A program made the position numbers and the translations under genes. Of a stretch of 64,000 nt of DNA, positions 18,028 to 25,811 are shown one piece after another. Source of the stretch: Chitinophaga oryzae (GTDB taxonomy: Bacteria; Bacteroidota; Bacteroidia; Chitinophagales; Chitinophagaceae); assembly GCF_012516375.2 (NCBI RefSeq), contig NZ_CP051204.2, positions 1,488,001 through 1,552,000 on the forward strand, written 5' to 3'. The notes under the pieces are model-generated. The model saw only the letters and a program-made list of their open reading frames with translations, ran no database searches and had not been told where the DNA came from. Numbering within the stretch: position 1 is the stretch's first letter; the number at the start of each line of letters is the position of its first letter.

Positions 18028-19149
18028 ATGCTTTTTACAAATCATACCATAGGAAATACAGTACTCCGCAACCGGATTGTAATGCCTCCCATGACCCGCT
18101 CCAGGGCCGGGGCCGACGAAGTGGCCACCGATGAGATGGCAGCATATTATGCGCAGCGTGCATCTGCCGGGCTGATTATCACCGAAGGCACGCAGATCAG
18201 CCGCCAGGGCCAGGGATATGCCTGGACGCCGGGTATCTATTCCTCCGCACAGGTGGAAGGCTGGAAAAAAGTAACCAGCGCGGTACACCGCGAAGGCGGG
18301 AAGATATTTGCCCAGCTGTGGCATGTAGGCCGTGTGTCCCACGTGTCCCTGCAGCCGGGAGGTGCGGCTCCGGTGGCTCCCTCCGCCATCCTGGCGGAAG
18401 GCGTAAAAGTAGTGATTGACGCAACCGGCGAAGGCCCGACCGGCGGCGGTATCCGCAAGGAACAACACTCCATGCCCCGTGAGCTGACCATCCCGGAAAT
18501 AGAAGCTATCATCAGCGACTACGCAGCGGCGGCAAAAAACGCCATCGCCGCCGGGTTTGACGGCGTGGAACTGCACGGCGCCAACGGTTACCTGATAGAA
18601 CAGTTTATTGATTCACAAACCAACCATCGTACCGATAAATATGGCGGCAGCCTTGAAAACAGGCTGCGTTTCCTGAAGGAAGTAGCGACAGCTGTTGCGG
18701 CCGCCATCGGCAAAGAGAGAGTAGGCGTGCGCCAGGCGCCGCTGACAACGCTGATGGGCGCGCAGGACGATCATCCGGAAGAGACCTATATCGCTGCCGC
18801 AAAGCTGCTGAATGAAGTAGGCGTAGCTTATATCCACATCGCGGAAGCCGACTGGGACGATGCGCCGGTGATGTCCCCGGCTTTCAAGGCCGCCTACCGG
18901 GAAGCGTTTAAAGGCACGCTGATTTACTCCGGTAAATACAACAAGGCCAGGGCCGAAGAAGCACTGGAGAAAGGCTGGGCCGACCTGGTAGGTTTTGGCC
19001 GTCCTTTTATCGCCAACCCCGACCTGCCTTACCGGCTGGAACACGATCTGCCGCTGAACATACCGGATCCTTCCACTTTCTTCGGAGGCACCGGAAAAGG
19101 CTATACGGATTATGCCCGCTATCAGCAACCTGCAGGTGTTTTGGCATAA
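18028..19149 (+). CDS. Old Yellow Enzyme-family alkene reductase (NADH:flavin oxidoreductase)
   Basis: 373 residues from ATG 18028 (MLFTNHTIGNTVLRNRIVMPPMTRSRA), the usual N-terminus of the family. FMN TIM-barrel signatures are visible: PPMTRSRA, LWHVGRVSH, the substrate-binding pair in GVELHGANGYLIEQFIDSQTN, RTDKYGGSLENR, and VGFGRPFIANPDLP. Members reduce activated C=C bonds (enones, maleimides) or nitro groups with NAD(P)H in the cytoplasm. Divergent transcription from a LysR gene suggests induction by a reactive electrophile. Close relatives are called NemA or XenA types; I do not assign a symbol. Confidence 0.93.
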   Translation: MLFTNHTIGNTVLRNRIVMPPMTRSRAGADEVATDEMAAYYAQRASAGLIITEGTQISRQGQGYAWTPGIYSSAQVEGWKKVTSAVHREGGKIFAQLWHVGRVSHVSLQPGGAAPVAPSAILAEGVKVVIDATGEGPTGGGIRKEQHSMPRELTIPEIEAIISDYAAAAKNAIAAGFDGVELHGANGYLIEQFIDSQTNHRTDKYGGSLENRLRFLKEVATAVAAAIGKERVGVRQAPLTTLMGAQDDHPEETYIAAAKLLNEVGVAYIHIAEADWDDAPVMSPAFKAAYREAFKGTLIYSGKYNKARAEEALEKGWADLVGFGRPFIANPDLPYRLEHDLPLNIPDPSTFFGGTGKGYTDYARYQQPAGVLA

Positions 19150-19158
19150 AACAGTCAG

Positions 19159-19186
19159 GGCCGGATAACCTTATCCGGCCTTTTTT
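19159..19186 (+). terminator. Rho-independent terminator after the Old Yellow Enzyme gene
   Basis: The stem GGCCGGATA / TATCCGGCC has a 4-nt loop and is followed by six T. Confidence 0.9.
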
Positions 19187-19310
19187 ATCTCCGGGGGAGC
19201 CGTTGGTCCGATGATGGCCCTGCCTGATGGCAACCGGTACGTAAAAGTTGATAGCTATTGCCCGGTTGCGTAAGTCCCATTATCATCAAAAAGAATAAAA
19301 GCGGTTTCAT
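19185..19310 (-). CDS. Possible small signal-peptide-like ORF (41 aa)
   Basis: An ATG at 19310 on the minus strand opens a 41-codon frame starting MKPLLFFLMIMGLT, which looks like the start of an export signal, and ends at a TAA that overlaps the T tract of the neighbouring terminator. The remaining 27 residues are polar and match nothing I know. It may be a real small exported peptide, the stump of a lost gene, or chance. No promoter was recognised. Confidence 0.2.
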   Translation of the reverse strand: MKPLLFFLMIMGLTQPGNSYQLLRTGCHQAGPSSDQRLPRR

Positions 19311-19479
19311 ATTTGTTTTTTTACTTACAAAAGTTGGTTATAAGCATGTTGTGATAAAAATAGGTTTAACAGTTGTAGTCACCTTTTAATGCCGGGGTAC
19401 TGTTTTCAATAATTCTTTCAGAGAGATGGGGGGATGGTGTGATATTTATCGTCTTATTAGTACTACAACTGTTATATTG

Positions 19480-21990
19480 ATGCCGCAAACCTTCATCTGT
19501 ATTTGCAAGGGATGGGTCGTGTTATTTTGGTTGCTATTGACCGCAAATGAGGTTTGGGCACAGCATTCTGCTACAACGAGCGGGAAGGTGGTGAACAAAT
19601 TTACCGAAGAGCCGTTACCATTCGCTACTGTTTACTGGAAATCCGCCGGTTACGGCGTGATGACCGATAGTGCCGGTCATTTTAAGCTGGCGCGCAGCTC
19701 CCGCCGGGAAGACACACTGGTAGTGCGTTACGTGGGATATGATCAGAAGATGGTTCCGCTGGCGGCTACTGATGTTCCCTCTCTGTTGATACAGATGGAG
19801 GCTACCATGAAGCCTGGTGTGGAGGTAAAAGCAAAATTGGACAAGGGGCTGGTATGGTGGCGGCAGATAATAGCCCGCAAAGCGGCCAACGCGCCCGGCC
19901 ACTACGATAGTTATTATGCCGAACTGTATAACAAACTGGAGATAGATATTTCCAATATCGACAAACGACGCTGGGAGAAGTCGCGTTTTATGAAACCCTA
20001 TGCCTTTGTCACGCAGCGGATTGATTCCACTTCCGAACAAAGTCCTTTCCTTCCCGTTTTCCTGAGTGAATCCGTTTCCGATTATTATGTGTCCGGCAGC
20101 CCGTCCCGCGTAAGGGAAGAGATCCGTGCCCTGAGCAGCAGCGGTGTTAAAAATGAGTCGGTGATGGAATATATGGGGGGCATCAACCAGAAAATCAATA
20201 CCTATCAAAACACGATGCCTGTCTTCGGACGTGAATTTATCAGTCCGCTTAGCAGCGTGGGAGACCGCTACTATCACTACAAAGGGCTGGATACCGTTAC
20301 CCGGAACGGAGAGCAGTTTTATCACCTGGCATTTACCCCCCGCCGCGAAGGCGAAAACCTGTTTGCCGGCGATTGCTGGATACAGGCCTCCACCTGGGCG
20401 ATACAGAAGATCAGTTTGTCGGTGGCGGGTGCCGTGAATATCAATTTCGTAAAGCGGCTGGATATTATCCAGGAGTTTACGCAGCAGCACGAGAAAGAAT
20501 GGGTGGTGGCGAAAGACCGCTTTGTGGTGGAGCTGGCGCCATTGGGGAAATCCAGGACGACCTTCATCGGCCGTAAGACAACATTGTACCGCAACGTTGC
20601 TATCAACCAGGATTTTATTACCACTAAGCTCAGCAACAACCGCAGGAATGAAGAAGTGGTGATTGCGGACAGTGCGACCGCCGGAGGGAAAGCATATATG
20701 GAGCAGCACCGGCCGGAGACATTGACCCGCAATGAAAAACATGCTATAACGCTGGTGGACACACTAAAATCGATGCCTTCTTTCAGGCGGTTGAGCAATA
20801 CCATTACCTTCCTGGTGGATGGTCATATCAAGCTGGGGAAAGTAGAGATAGGGCCGTGGTATAAATGGGTGAGCCGCAACCGGGTGGAAGGAGCGAGAGT
20901 ACGGTTCGATCTGGGCACCACCACTGCCTTCAGCCGTAACTGGCGGTTGAACGGCTACCTGGCCTATGGCATGAAAGACGAGTCTCTCAAGGGAAAGATG
21001 GCGGTATCCTATACCTGGCCTAAAGACAACGGTTGGCAGGTGTTTGCTTCCTATAAAGACGACCTGGATAATAATCAACGTGGATTTAACGGAGAAGAAG
21101 TATCACTCGACAATATTTTTGGTCAGCTGGTACGCCGGCGCGGCATTCCGCAGAAGTTCATGCGCGAGGCTGATATGCGGGTGTCTGTCCTCAAACAGTT
21201 CCCGCAGGAGTTCTCGTTACAGAGTACCGTCTCCCGTACCTGTTATACCACCTTTGAACCTTTGCCTTCGCATAAAATTTTCCTGCTGACAGAACACGAA
21301 AAGGTAGTCAATACCGAGCTGCAGCTCAAATTCCGGTATGCGCCGGGGGAGAAAGAGATACGTACCTTCCGTAAAACGAGGCGGGTACGCAGTAATCTGC
21401 CGGTGGCAGAGGTAGGCTATTCGCTTGCCGGGGCGGGCGTACTGGATAGCAAATACCAGTATCATAAGCTGAATATGAGTATCCGGCAGCAGTTTAACCT
21501 GACCGGCTGGGGACGTATCAACTACCTGGTATATGCCGGGCAGATCTTTGCCGATAAGCTGCCTTTTATGCTGTTGCAACTACATCCCGGAAACGAAACC
21601 TATTATTATAACAAAGAGGCTTTCAGCCTGATGAATAAATATGAGTTCTTCAGTGACCGTTATGCCGGAATCAATATCGAGCATAATTTTAACGGGAAAT
21701 TGCTGAACCTGCTGCCTTTCATGCGGAGGACAGGCGTACGGCAGTTCTGGAATGTGAAGTCGGTGATCGGCGATTTGTCCTATCGAAACCGTGTGTATAA
21801 CCAGATGGAATTTGGCCGCTATGGCATGCGGTCGCTTAACGGGAACGTATATACGGAAGTGGGCACCGGTTTCGATAATATTTTCCGTTTCTTCAGGGTA
21901 GATGCTGTATGGCGGTTTTATCCGCAGAAAGCGCCGGTATCGAATTCGGGTAACTTCGGCGTGTTTGGGAGCTTCAGATTGCAGTTTTAG
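19480..21990 (+). CDS. DUF5686 / carboxypeptidase-regulatory-like outer-membrane protein
   Basis: 836 residues from ATG 19480, chosen because it gives a signal peptide (FICICKGWVVLFWLLLTANEVWAQ); an earlier in-frame ATG at 19426 adds 18 residues without benefit. A carboxypeptidase-like beta-sandwich (TSGKVVNKFTEEPLPFATVYWKS, about 32-115) is followed by a long DUF5686 region (SESVSDYY, YHYKGLDTV, FTPRREGENLFAGDCWIQ, then repeated barrel-like strands such as VRFDLGTTTAFSRNWRLNGYLAYG) ending GSFRLQF. This fits an outer-membrane beta-barrel of unknown function that is widespread in Bacteroidota. It stands alone, with no co-directional partner. Confidence 0.88.
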   Translation: MPQTFICICKGWVVLFWLLLTANEVWAQHSATTSGKVVNKFTEEPLPFATVYWKSAGYGVMTDSAGHFKLARSSRREDTLVVRYVGYDQKMVPLAATDVPSLLIQMEATMKPGVEVKAKLDKGLVWWRQIIARKAANAPGHYDSYYAELYNKLEIDISNIDKRRWEKSRFMKPYAFVTQRIDSTSEQSPFLPVFLSESVSDYYVSGSPSRVREEIRALSSSGVKNESVMEYMGGINQKINTYQNTMPVFGREFISPLSSVGDRYYHYKGLDTVTRNGEQFYHLAFTPRREGENLFAGDCWIQASTWAIQKISLSVAGAVNINFVKRLDIIQEFTQQHEKEWVVAKDRFVVELAPLGKSRTTFIGRKTTLYRNVAINQDFITTKLSNNRRNEEVVIADSATAGGKAYMEQHRPETLTRNEKHAITLVDTLKSMPSFRRLSNTITFLVDGHIKLGKVEIGPWYKWVSRNRVEGARVRFDLGTTTAFSRNWRLNGYLAYGMKDESLKGKMAVSYTWPKDNGWQVFASYKDDLDNNQRGFNGEEVSLDNIFGQLVRRRGIPQKFMREADMRVSVLKQFPQEFSLQSTVSRTCYTTFEPLPSHKIFLLTEHEKVVNTELQLKFRYAPGEKEIRTFRKTRRVRSNLPVAEVGYSLAGAGVLDSKYQYHKLNMSIRQQFNLTGWGRINYLVYAGQIFADKLPFMLLQLHPGNETYYYNKEAFSLMNKYEFFSDRYAGINIEHNFNGKLLNLLPFMRRTGVRQFWNVKSVIGDLSYRNRVYNQMEFGRYGMRSLNGNVYTEVGTGFDNIFRFFRVDAVWRFYPQKAPVSNSGNFGVFGSFRLQF

Positions 21991-22012
21991 TGAGGGGTGC
22001 TGATTAATTTTT

Positions 22013-22042
22013 TTTGAGGGGAAATGGAAAAATTTATATTTG
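22013..22042 (+). promoter_or_regulatory. Bacteroidota-type promoter before the decayed two-gene locus
   Basis: TTTG at 22013-22016, an 18-nt spacer and TATATTTG at 22035-22042 match the consensus TTTG-N(17-23)-TAnnTTTG exactly. A start would lie near 22047-22050, about 12-15 nt before the original ATG at 22062. The promoter is intact although the genes behind it are broken. Confidence 0.7.
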
Positions 22043-22061
22043 CTGCTACAACCATTATACT

Positions 22062-22295
22062 ATGACCTAAGCAGAGTTTAAAGCGTTGATGGAACTGTCA
22101 GAAAGGCAGCGTTATGAGGACCTCACTCCTGAAGCAGCGCTCCGTTCATTCGTTGGAGCCGGTATTCTTGATTGGAACGGTAATTTCAGAGAACCGTATA
22201 AGGAGTTAGAAGGTTATTTTACTGAGATGATCCGCAATAGAAGAGCTGATTCAAAGGAGAACGTTGATCCTGAAGAGAATGTTGATCCCCAATAA
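22062..22295 (+). pseudogene. Small partner gene of the decayed toxin-like locus (nonsense codon 3)
   Basis: The frame ATG ACC TAA GCA GAG TTT AAA continues into an open 75-codon reading that ends at 22295, so the likely original start (22062) is followed by a stop at codon 3. An ATG at 22089 could restart translation and give a 68-residue product with ERQRYEDLTPEAALRSFVGAGILD and a repetitive acidic tail (KENVDPEENVDPQ). It has no recognised domain. It sits 9 bp before the broken ADP-ribosyltransferase-like gene and behind a consensus promoter, the usual place for an antitoxin or immunity partner. Partner role is inference. Confidence 0.55.
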
Positions 22296-22304
22296 TCAAT
22301 AACT

Positions 22305-22789
22305 ATGTACGATGTTAAACCCAATCTTGTCATCGGTTTCCATGGATGCGAAGCCGAGGTGAGAGACATGCTTTTATGTAATCCGGATGAATTTAAAATG
22401 AGCCAGAAACCCTTTGACTGGCTGGGAAATGGATTCTATTTCTGAGAGAATAATTATTACCGGGCGCTGGAATGGGCGCGTGATTAGCAAAAGCGAGGCG
22501 TAATCAGGGAACCTGCTGTTGTCGGAGCAGTATTACATCTCGGGTATTGTTGTGACTTCATGGAAACAGAGTACCTTCGGTTATTATCCAATTATCATAG
22601 AAATATGATGGAGAAATACGATGCTTTGGGAATCCCGTTGCCGGAAAACAGAAATTTGCCAGGACATGAATCTGGCGACAAAGTATTACGATACCTCGAC
22701 TGTGCGGCGATTGAATTCATGCATGAGGAAATTTGGAGAACGTCGCTGATGCCTTAGGTCTGTCAACCTATTACAAACTAATAATTTAA
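22305..22789 (+). pseudogene. Broken ADP-ribosyltransferase-fold toxin-like gene (DUF3990-like)
   Basis: From ATG 22305 the reading gives NLVIGFHGCEAEVRDMLL and PFDWLGNGFYF, then TGA (22443), ENNYYRALEWARD, TAG (22485), then a clean stretch VIREPAVVGAVLHLGYCCDF ... VLRYLDCAAIEFMHEEIW. Just after this a frame change is needed: the +1 frame continues NVADALGLSTYYKLII to a TAA at 22787-22789. The order HG-C, G-N-GFYF-(W)-EN, ALEWA is that of DUF3990-like proteins, whose H-Y-E pattern suggests a mono-ADP-ribosyltransferase fold. Intact relatives, as I recall them, read FYFWEN, so TGG to TGA is the likely lesion. Two nonsense codons and a frameshift make it non-functional. Confidence 0.7.
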
Positions 22790-22887
22790 CATCCGTAAAT
22801 CCCTATCCTCTAGCTTGTATTAACAAAAAATAACAAATAACAAGAAAATTTTACCTTATATTGATAAGTACATTAAAACCCATCATT

Positions 22888-23124
22888 ATGATCTGGACTA
22901 TTATTATCGGAGGCATCGCTGGCTGGCTGGCCGGTAAAATTATGCGTGGTGACGGATACGGGATTATTATCGATATTCTTCTGGGCGTCGTTGGCGGCTG
23001 GCTGGGTGGCTGGATTTTCGGTAAGCTGGGGCTGCATATAGGCAATAGCTTGATCGGCTCACTGGTAGTGGCGCTGATCGGCTCCATTATATTGATTTGG
23101 CTGGTACGTCTTGTGAAAAAATGA
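22888..23124 (+). CDS. GlsB/YeaQ/YmgE-family stress-response membrane protein
   Basis: 78 residues from ATG 22888 (MIWTIIIGGIAGWLAGKIMRG); the open frame extends upstream only through a TTG. Three hydrophobic, glycine-rich segments (IIIGGIAGWLAGKIM, IIDILLGVVGGWLGGWIFGKLG, LIGSLVVALIGSIILIWLVRLV) match the transglycosylase-associated/GlsB family. These are small inner-membrane proteins linked to general stress; the molecular role is not settled. A bidirectional terminator follows. Confidence 0.92.
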   Translation: MIWTIIIGGIAGWLAGKIMRGDGYGIIIDILLGVVGGWLGGWIFGKLGLHIGNSLIGSLVVALIGSIILIWLVRLVKK

Positions 23125-23147
23125 TAACATCTGCCTGAATGTATGAC

Positions 23148-23178
23148 AAAGGGCCGGCAATTAATCGCCGGCCCTTTT
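23148..23178. terminator. Bidirectional terminator between convergent genes
   Basis: AAAGGGCCGGC, an 8-nt loop, then GCCGGCCCTTTT form an 8-bp GC stem flanked by A and T runs. It serves the GlsB gene on the plus strand and the TlpA-like gene on the minus strand. Confidence 0.85.
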
Positions 23179-23203
23179 GTATTTCCAACCTTAACAACTT
23201 TCA

Positions 23204-24322
23204 TCAGTTCATCAGCTCCGCCAGTTTTTTCTCCAGGGCTTCGCCACGGAGATCGCTGACAATAATTTTACCCTCTTTGTCCAGCAGGAAGTTAGCGGGA
23301 ATACTCCGGATGCCGTACTGCTGCGCTACGGCATTGTTCCAGTATTTCAGGTCAGATACATGCGTCCAGGTGAGATTGTCTGCCTCAATGGCTTTTAACC
23401 AGGCTTCTTTGTTCTGGTCCAGTGATACGCCCAGGATGGTAAACCCTTTGTCTTTGTATTGCTGATATGCTTTCACCACATTGGGGTTTTCTCCGCGGCA
23501 GGGCCCGCACCAGGACGCCCAGAAGTCAATCAGCACATACCGGCCCTTAAATCCGGAGAGGCTTACCGGCTTTCCGGCCACATCGTTCTGCGTGAAATCG
23601 GGGGCCATAGCGCCCACGGCGGTGGCTTTGGCGATCTCCAGCCGCTTCGCGAAGTCAACGCCCGCTTTGGTGTTTTTAACAGCAGCAGCAAGGCCGTTAA
23701 AAACGTGAGCGATAGCATTATAGTCGATCCGGGAGCCGGCGATCTCTTTTAACGCTACGAGACTGAAATAACTTTCCGGATGCTGACGGATATATTCCTG
23801 CTGTATTTTTTTCTTTTCTTCTGTAACGGGTGCTGCTATCGCCATAAGGCTGTCGCGCAGTGCGCTGCCCTTTTTCTCTTCGTTGGTAGCCCGCGCCCAT
23901 CTGGCGTCGAGGCTTTTCATGATGGCCTCCTGCGGCGCTAACTGTTGTTGATATACCTTATAGGCATCGTTGATCGGGGAGTGACTGATCCGTGCGTTTT
24001 TAACGGAATCTTTGGCCGTTACCTGCATACTGCCGCGGTCAATATAACAGGTCAGCGCATCCATGCGGGCGGATAGCCCTTCGCCCTGGTGGGCTACAGA
24101 CAGCGTGGCCATTATCGGGGAAGTGGCAGTGCCTTTAAATTCGAAACGTCCCTTTTTTATGATGGCGGAATCCAGCATGTTGCCACTGGCAGTACGGTAG
24201 GAGAGATAGATGGTGGCAGGCGCGTTTAATTTTCCGATGCTGCCTTTGATGGTGAAGCTTGAGTCCTGCGCCATCATCGTGAAGGGCCAGATGAGTAACG
24301 AGGTGACCAGTAGTTTTTTCAT
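23204..24322 (-). CDS. TlpA-like thiol-disulfide oxidoreductase with N-terminal DUF4369
   Basis: 372 residues with a signal peptide (MKKLLVTSLLIWPFTMMAQ). A DUF4369 beta-sandwich covers about residues 22-115 (FTIKGSIGKLNAPATIYLSY, DSAIIKKGRFEFKG). After a helical linker there is an AhpC/TSA-TlpA thioredoxin domain from about 240 (GAMAPDFTQNDVAGKPVSLSGFKGRYVLIDFWASWCGPCRGENP) with an intact CGPC active site. Such proteins act in the periplasm or at the outer membrane. It is the last gene of the ECF sigma-FecR-SusC-SusD cluster, 46 bp behind SusD, and is a frequent companion of such pairs. Whether it keeps cysteines of the imported ligand or of the transporter reduced is unknown. Confidence 0.93.
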   Translation of the reverse strand: MKKLLVTSLLIWPFTMMAQDSSFTIKGSIGKLNAPATIYLSYRTASGNMLDSAIIKKGRFEFKGTATSPIMATLSVAHQGEGLSARMDALTCYIDRGSMQVTAKDSVKNARISHSPINDAYKVYQQQLAPQEAIMKSLDARWARATNEEKKGSALRDSLMAIAAPVTEEKKKIQQEYIRQHPESYFSLVALKEIAGSRIDYNAIAHVFNGLAAAVKNTKAGVDFAKRLEIAKATAVGAMAPDFTQNDVAGKPVSLSGFKGRYVLIDFWASWCGPCRGENPNVVKAYQQYKDKGFTILGVSLDQNKEAWLKAIEADNLTWTHVSDLKYWNNAVAQQYGIRSIPANFLLDKEGKIIVSDLRGEALEKKLAELMN

Positions 24323-24368
24323 GTTGTTGGTACTTTGATTTTTATCAGAAAGCGTTTATAGACGGCCG

Positions 24369-25799
24369 TTAGTTAAGATAGGCGTCGTTTTGTGTGAGCC
24401 TTGGATTGGCCTTGATCTCCATGTCCGGGACAGGATATAATACGGAGCCGGGCTTCCAGGTATCGGGTGGAGAGAGCGGTTTTAAAACGGCTTCCGCCCG
24501 GTGTGTCCGTTTCAGGTCCAGCCAGCGGTGCCCCCATTCCGCGAAAAATTCTGACTGCCGCTCTTTTTCGACGGCCAGCAACAGGGCAGCCTGGTCGGCA
24601 GCAATGGTAGGATCAAGGCCTGCGCGGCTGCGCACCACGTTAAGGTCGGCCTGCGCGGCTGTGACCTTACCAGCCTGGTGTGCACGGGCTTCTGCTCTGA
24701 TCAGGTATTGTTCGGTTAACCGGAAAACGATATAATATTCCGTGAGGGCGCCACTGCCGGCTTTATACTTAGCGGCATAGGCCCAGGAGGGATTGTCAGC
24801 ACTGCTGAAGCCGATCCAGGCTGTTTTGCGGTTGTCGCCTGTTTCAAAGGCATTTAACAACTGCGGCGTCAGCTCATAGTTGGGCCTGGTATTAGGTGTG
24901 GTAAGAAATTGTCCGCCTTCAGTGGTGTTGGCGTTGGCAATCACTGGTTGCAACTGCCAGATCGCTTCAGGGCTTTCCTTTTTAAACACCTGCTCCAGCG
25001 CAGGCAGGGAAGCGCCGTACATACCTGAATTAATGATAAAGGAGGCTTCGTTTTCCGCTTCCAGCCAACGGTTGTTATATAAATAAGCTCTTGCCAGCAA
25101 TGCGGCGGCTGTATAGCGGTTGGGCCTCAACCGTTCTCCGGTGGGATACTTGTCGGTCAACAGCGAACGTGCATCTTTCAGGTCGTTGATGATCTGTTCC
25201 CATACAGCTGTTGCAGGTGTCCGCGGCAACAGCATATTTTCCTGGTACTTCGTATCCAGTACCAGGGGCACATCTCCAAAAAGATTAACCAGGTAGAAAT
25301 AACAGAAGGCGCGCATAAACCGGGCTTCTCCTGCCAGCTGTGTCTTTACGCTGTCCGTCATGCCGGTCGCGGTTTTCAGTCCTTCAATGATGGCGTTGAC
25401 ACGGTAAATGTATTTATATCCATCAGACCAGAAGCTGCCGACATAACGGTTGTCCGGTGTAAGCCCGTGATCGGAGAACTGCTGAAAGGTAGGGGCAGTG
25501 GTATTGTTCTGCGTCCAGGTGATTTCATTGGCAGACATGCCGGCAAGCGCCGACATGGAGAAACAAACGAAAGATCCGCTGCTGCCGTACTGATCGTTCA
25601 TCATGCTGATATAAACAGACAGCATGGCGGACGTAGCTGATTTATCATTGGTGAATACCTTGTCGCTGGTCAGGATATTAGGCGGGTTTTCTACGGTGAC
25701 AAACTTTCTGCACGAAGAAAAAGTGATGATCAGTACAAGGAGGTATGTCCATTGCCTGAAACCGGGTATATGAAGAAATGTATTTTTCATGATGATCAT
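24369..25799 (-). CDS. SusD/RagB-family lipoprotein
   Basis: 476 residues. Lipoprotein signal with Cys 30 (IITFSSCRKF); a second ATG three codons in (25790) could be the true start. SusD markers include EARFMRAFCYFYLVNLFGDVPLVLD, ALLARAYLYNNRWLEAENEA, FRLTEQYLIRAEARAHQAG, and EKERQSEFFAEWGHRWLDLKRT. It lies 12 bp after its SusC partner in the sigma/FecR-controlled operon. Ligand unknown; the TlpA-like neighbour and the short SusD resemble systems proposed for peptide- or amino-sugar-like substrates, which is only inference. Confidence 0.94.
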   Translation of the reverse strand: MIIMKNTFLHIPGFRQWTYLLVLIITFSSCRKFVTVENPPNILTSDKVFTNDKSATSAMLSVYISMMNDQYGSSGSFVCFSMSALAGMSANEITWTQNNTTAPTFQQFSDHGLTPDNRYVGSFWSDGYKYIYRVNAIIEGLKTATGMTDSVKTQLAGEARFMRAFCYFYLVNLFGDVPLVLDTKYQENMLLPRTPATAVWEQIINDLKDARSLLTDKYPTGERLRPNRYTAAALLARAYLYNNRWLEAENEASFIINSGMYGASLPALEQVFKKESPEAIWQLQPVIANANTTEGGQFLTTPNTRPNYELTPQLLNAFETGDNRKTAWIGFSSADNPSWAYAAKYKAGSGALTEYYIVFRLTEQYLIRAEARAHQAGKVTAAQADLNVVRSRAGLDPTIAADQAALLLAVEKERQSEFFAEWGHRWLDLKRTHRAEAVLKPLSPPDTWKPGSVLYPVPDMEIKANPRLTQNDAYLN

Positions 25800-25811
25800 T
25801 TTTAAAAATAG

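Noticed and set aside
22560..22757. 65-codon ORF as an independent gene
   Set aside because: It is the in-frame downstream part of the broken ART-like gene that begins at 22305.
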